Origin: JBELMB01 sp042088665
GTDB taxonomy: Bacteria; Pseudomonadota; Alphaproteobacteria; Rhodobacterales; Rhodobacteraceae
Direction of reading: 5' to 3'
NCBI GenBank assembly: GCA_042088665.1
Contig: JBELMB010000245.1
Coordinates: forward strand, 1 to 7,442
DNA: 7,442 bases
Shown here one piece after another: positions 5,888-7,442 of the stretch. The position numbers and the translations under genes were made by a program. Under the pieces are notes generated by a model, which searched no databases, was not told where the DNA came from, and saw nothing but the letters and a program-made list of their open reading frames with translations. How positions within the stretch are numbered: position 1 is the first letter of the stretch; every line of letters begins with the position of its first letter.

Positions 5888-6719
5888 CCACGACCTGGAA
5901 CACGCAGCCGTCGGAAACAAGCTCCGGCGGCGTCAGGCACAAGCCACGGGCCACCTGGAACGCCGCCAGCACCTTCGGCACGTAATCGCGGGTTTCGGCA
6001 AAGGGCGGCACGCCATCGTTGTCGCGCACGGAGCCTTCGCCCGCATTATATCCCGCCAGCACGAGGATGGGATCACCGTCGTATCTTTCCATCAGGTGAT
6101 CCAGAAACCGCACACCACCGCGAATGTTCTGCGACGGGTCCAGCGCGTCCTCCACGCCGAACCGTTCCGCCGTGACCGGCATCAACTGCATGAGCCCCTG
6201 TGCGCCTGCGCTGCTCAGCGCGTCAGGTTTGCCTGCGCTTTCGACGGCAATCACCGCCAGCGCAAGCGCCGGAGAGACCCGCGTGCCCACTGTTTCCAAC
6301 AACAGGTCGCGGCCATGGTCGGCGGCAATGTTTTGCAGCAGTTGCAAACGCGGGGCGCTGACCGTCCGCCCACCGGGCCCCTGCCCCAGTTGAACAAGCG
6401 CGGGCGCAAGACGCCCCGGACCGCTGTCCGCTTGCGCTGGTGAGACTGCCTGCCAGAACCAGTTGTATGTGCCCGGATTGTCTGCCGAAGGCGGTGCCGC
6501 CGTCACGGTCGCAGCGGCAGGCGCATCGACCTGAGGCAGCGGTGGCACCGCGGGGTTGGCACGCGGCGCGATCTGCACCGTGATACGCTGCTTTGCGCCG
6601 GGTTTGGGGGGCGTCACCCGCTTGGCCGAAAAATCGGCGAATCCGGATTGCGCATGGCCTGCAAATGGCAAGGCAAGAGCCACAGCCAGAAAAGCCGCGG
6701 CAATTTTATAATGTCCCAT
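5880..6719 (-). CDS. Secreted lytic transglycosylase, SLT (family 1) domain
   Basis: The 279-residue product from the ATG at 6719 begins with a signal peptide (hydrophobic core AAAFLAVALALPFA, cleavage after GHA23). A Pro/Ala-rich linker follows (about 31-105), then the SLT domain. Its motifs are intact: AVIAVESAGKPDALS (155-169), in which E160 is the expected catalytic glutamate; AQGLMQLMP (173-181); LAGYNAGEGSV (221-231); and ETRDYVPKVL (242-251). Such enzymes cleave the MurNAc-GlcNAc bond of peptidoglycan, forming 1,6-anhydro ends, in the periplasm. Two cysteines, C262 and C272, could form a disulfide near the C-terminus. The frame continues 37 codons upstream to 6830, but that part is cationic and would bury the signal peptide, so I prefer 6719; GAGGG lies 12 bases before it. 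The gene diverges from the Flp pilins, so a role in pilus insertion is possible but only positional. Confidence 0.92.
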   Translation of the reverse strand: MGHYKIAAAFLAVALALPFAGHAQSGFADFSAKRVTPPKPGAKQRITVQIAPRANPAVPPLPQVDAPAAATVTAAPPSADNPGTYNWFWQAVSPAQADSGPGRLAPALVQLGQGPGGRTVSAPRLQLLQNIAADHGRDLLLETVGTRVSPALALAVIAVESAGKPDALSSAGAQGLMQLMPVTAERFGVEDALDPSQNIRGGVRFLDHLMERYDGDPILVLAGYNAGEGSVRDNDGVPPFAETRDYVPKVLAAFQVARGLCLTPPELVSDGCVFQVVAR

Positions 6720-6852
6720 GGGCTGCTCGATCCCTCTTTGGGTTTGTTTCCACAATTGTTGCACAATCAGAAGCAAAACGCCACGAGTGTTGCGCATTCG
6801 TAAACCGCTTTGCCTTGATCCCCTAGCCAAATGGGTAGCCCAAGCCCGATTC

Positions 6853-6870
6853 AGTATGTACGGTCATACT
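6853..6870. promoter_or_regulatory. Operator-like inverted repeat AGTATG-N6-CATACT
   Basis: Perfect 6-base arms AGTATG (6853-6858) and CATACT (6865-6870) flank a 6-base centre, an 18-base dyad of typical repressor or activator site size. It sits directly upstream of the TTGTCG hexamer. Four further T follow it, so a weak plus-strand terminator is the alternative, but no plus-strand gene ends nearby. Confidence 0.4.
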
Positions 6871-6872
6871 TT

Positions 6873-6900
6873 TTGTCGTTTGTTTTCAGCCGCCTAATAG
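6873..6900 (+). promoter_or_regulatory. Weak candidate promoter for the pilin gene
   Basis: TTGTCG (6873-6878) and TAATAG (6895-6900), with a 16-base spacer, are the best housekeeping-like pair I see before the pilin. It would give a leader of roughly 170 bases. Match quality is modest. Confidence 0.22.
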
Positions 6901-7065
6901 AGAATATTCGATACTTACAAGAAGCGCCAAAATCAATCCAATCGGGTCAAACTCTTGCCCCAAACCAAGGGCTTTATAGGGCCATACCAACGAGGGACAG
7001 GGCAAGTTGAGAGAGGCCCACACCCCAAGCTGGTAGAAGAGAGCAAAACACTAACACACATCTAC

Positions 7066-7070
7066 GGAGA
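7066..7070 (+). promoter_or_regulatory. Ribosome binding site of the first pilin gene
   Basis: GGAGA lies 6 bases before the ATG at 7077, in a purine-rich run. It supports this start for the short gene. Confidence 0.7.
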
Positions 7071-7076
7071 GAGACT

Positions 7077-7268
7077 ATGTTCGCATTCATCAAAAACTTC
7101 CGCAAAGACGAAAACGGTGCCGTGACTGTTGACTGGGTCGTGCTGACCGCAGCCGTCGTCGGCCTGGCCGTCGCAGCCTACACCCAGATCGAAGGTCAGG
7201 CCACCGACCTGATCAACGCAGCGGGCGACCGCGTCGCGACTGAAAACGACTTTGGCGCAGCTGAATAA
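7077..7268 (+). CDS. Flp family type IVb pilin
   Basis: The 63-residue product has the layout of Flp prepilins: a short charged leader (MFAFIKNFRKDENG, 1-14), a processing site after G14, then a hydrophobic segment VTVDWVVLTAAVVGLAVAAY (16-35) that forms the pilus core helix. Classic Flp pilins read G/xxxxEY after the cleavage site; here it is G/AVTVDW, keeping an acid at +5 (D19) and an aromatic at +6 (W20). The mature pilin would be 49 residues. A prepilin peptidase of the TadV/CpaA type and the Tad secretion machinery would be needed; neither is in the window, but tad genes may follow to the right. The product would pass the inner membrane and be assembled into adhesive pili. A second copy follows 119 bases downstream, probably in the same transcript but behind a hairpin. 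Confidence 0.88.
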   Translation: MFAFIKNFRKDENGAVTVDWVVLTAAVVGLAVAAYTQIEGQATDLINAAGDRVATENDFGAAE

Positions 7269-7306
7269 GCTGACCTGAGGGCGGTCCACGAGATCGCCTG
7301 AGACTT

Positions 7307-7329
7307 GCGCGTGCCATCCGGGCACGCGC
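7307..7329 (+). terminator. Strong intercistronic hairpin between the two pilin copies
   Basis: GCGCGTGCC (7307-7315) and GGCACGCGC (7321-7329) form a perfect 9-bp GC-rich stem with loop ATCCG, 38 bases after the first pilin stop. The following bases are C-rich (CCCCCCCTCATC) with no T-run, so full intrinsic termination is unlikely. It more plausibly protects the 3' end of the first cistron or partly attenuates read-through, giving more of the first pilin than of the second. Confidence 0.6.
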
Positions 7330-7374
7330 CCCCCCTCATCCCCTACGCAAAATTCCGGGCCACGCGCCCGATAC

Positions 7375-7379
7375 AAGGA
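7375..7379 (+). promoter_or_regulatory. Ribosome binding site of the second pilin copy
   Basis: AAGGA lies 8 bases before the ATG at 7388. It differs from the site of the first copy, so the two genes have separate translation signals. Confidence 0.6.
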
Positions 7380-7387
7380 TCAAACAC

Positions 7388-7442
7388 ATGTTCGCATTCA
7401 TCAAAAACTTCCGCAAAGACGAAAACGGTGCCGTGACTGTTG
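7388..7442 (+). CDS. Second Flp-type pilin copy, cut by window edge
   Basis: The ATG at 7388 begins 55 bases identical to the first pilin gene (7077-7131), including all third codon positions. The 18 visible codons encode the complete leader, the G14 processing site and the start of the mature pilin. The identity begins exactly at the start codon; the upstream bases of the two copies are unrelated. The remainder lies beyond the right edge, so I cannot say whether the mature parts differ or whether the copy is intact. Confidence 0.85.
   Translation, partial: MFAFIKNFRKDENGAVTV

Larger units (their letters stand above)
6720..7076. other. Divergent regulatory region between transglycosylase and pilin genes
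   Basis: These 357 bases are visibly more AT-rich than the flanking genes and hold no credible gene. They contain an operator-like inverted repeat (6853-6870), a weak -35/-10 pair (6873-6900) and, in the pilin leader, CTTGCCC (6954-6960) able to pair with GGGCAAG (7000-7006) around a 39-base loop. A GG-N10-GC arrangement (6945-6958) with a perfect TTGC half resembles a sigma-54 element, but the other half matches poorly. I find no TTAA pairs of the kind used by CtrA. Confidence 0.55.

Noticed and set aside
6720..6830. N-terminal extension of the transglycosylase by 37 codons
   Set aside because: It would place an Arg-rich tail before the signal peptide; composition shifts to that of the AT-richer regulatory region.
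6831..7076. CtrA control of the pilin genes
   Set aside because: No TTAA-N7-TTAA or similar paired half-sites are present in the upstream region.

Overview
The window looks like a chromosomal segment of a high-GC alphaproteobacterium of the Rhodobacteraceae (Roseobacter-type). Three things support this: the G/C-biased third positions; the Flp pilin variant ending its leader in GAVTVDWVVL, typical of that family; and a GC-rich intergenic hairpin followed by TATTTTTG and AAACAAAGAAG, a sequence type I recall as frequent in those genomes. The assignment is by recognition, not by a search.

Layout. Positions 1-464 (minus) hold the N-terminal part of a PxpB/KipI-family subunit that runs off the left edge. 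Positions 465-1087 carry no convincing gene but contain a heptanucleotide array, two adjacent hairpins and a terminator-like palindrome. An EcsC-family protein (1088-1849) and, upstream of it, a GNAT acetyltransferase (1896-2381) form a minus-strand pair. Diverging from them is a plus-strand series: a flavin reductase-family protein (2510-3115), a secreted metallo-beta-lactamase-fold protein (3429-4268) and an FAD-linked D-2-hydroxyacid dehydrogenase (4321-5736). A strong terminator-like repeat island (about 3218-3314) separates the first of these from the other two. Converging on the dehydrogenase is a secreted lytic transglycosylase (5880-6719, minus). The 143 bases between these convergent genes are almost entirely two unrelated tandem arrays, each overlapping one gene's stop codon. 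A lower-GC regulatory region (6720-7076) precedes a small Flp-type pilin gene (7077-7268). After a strong intercistronic hairpin a second pilin copy starts at 7388, identical over the 55 bases visible before the window ends.

Function. The genes are mostly independent housekeeping or accessory functions: 5-oxoproline or related amide metabolism, flavin-dependent redox, oxidation of a D-2-hydroxyacid, peptidoglycan remodelling and surface pili. The transglycosylase lies divergent to the pilins, which would suit local wall opening for pilus assembly, but that link is only positional. I see no CRISPR, phage, transposase or defence system. The most noteworthy material is non-coding: the stop-codon tandem arrays, the alternative-fold terminator island, and the duplicated pilin with its intercistronic hairpin.
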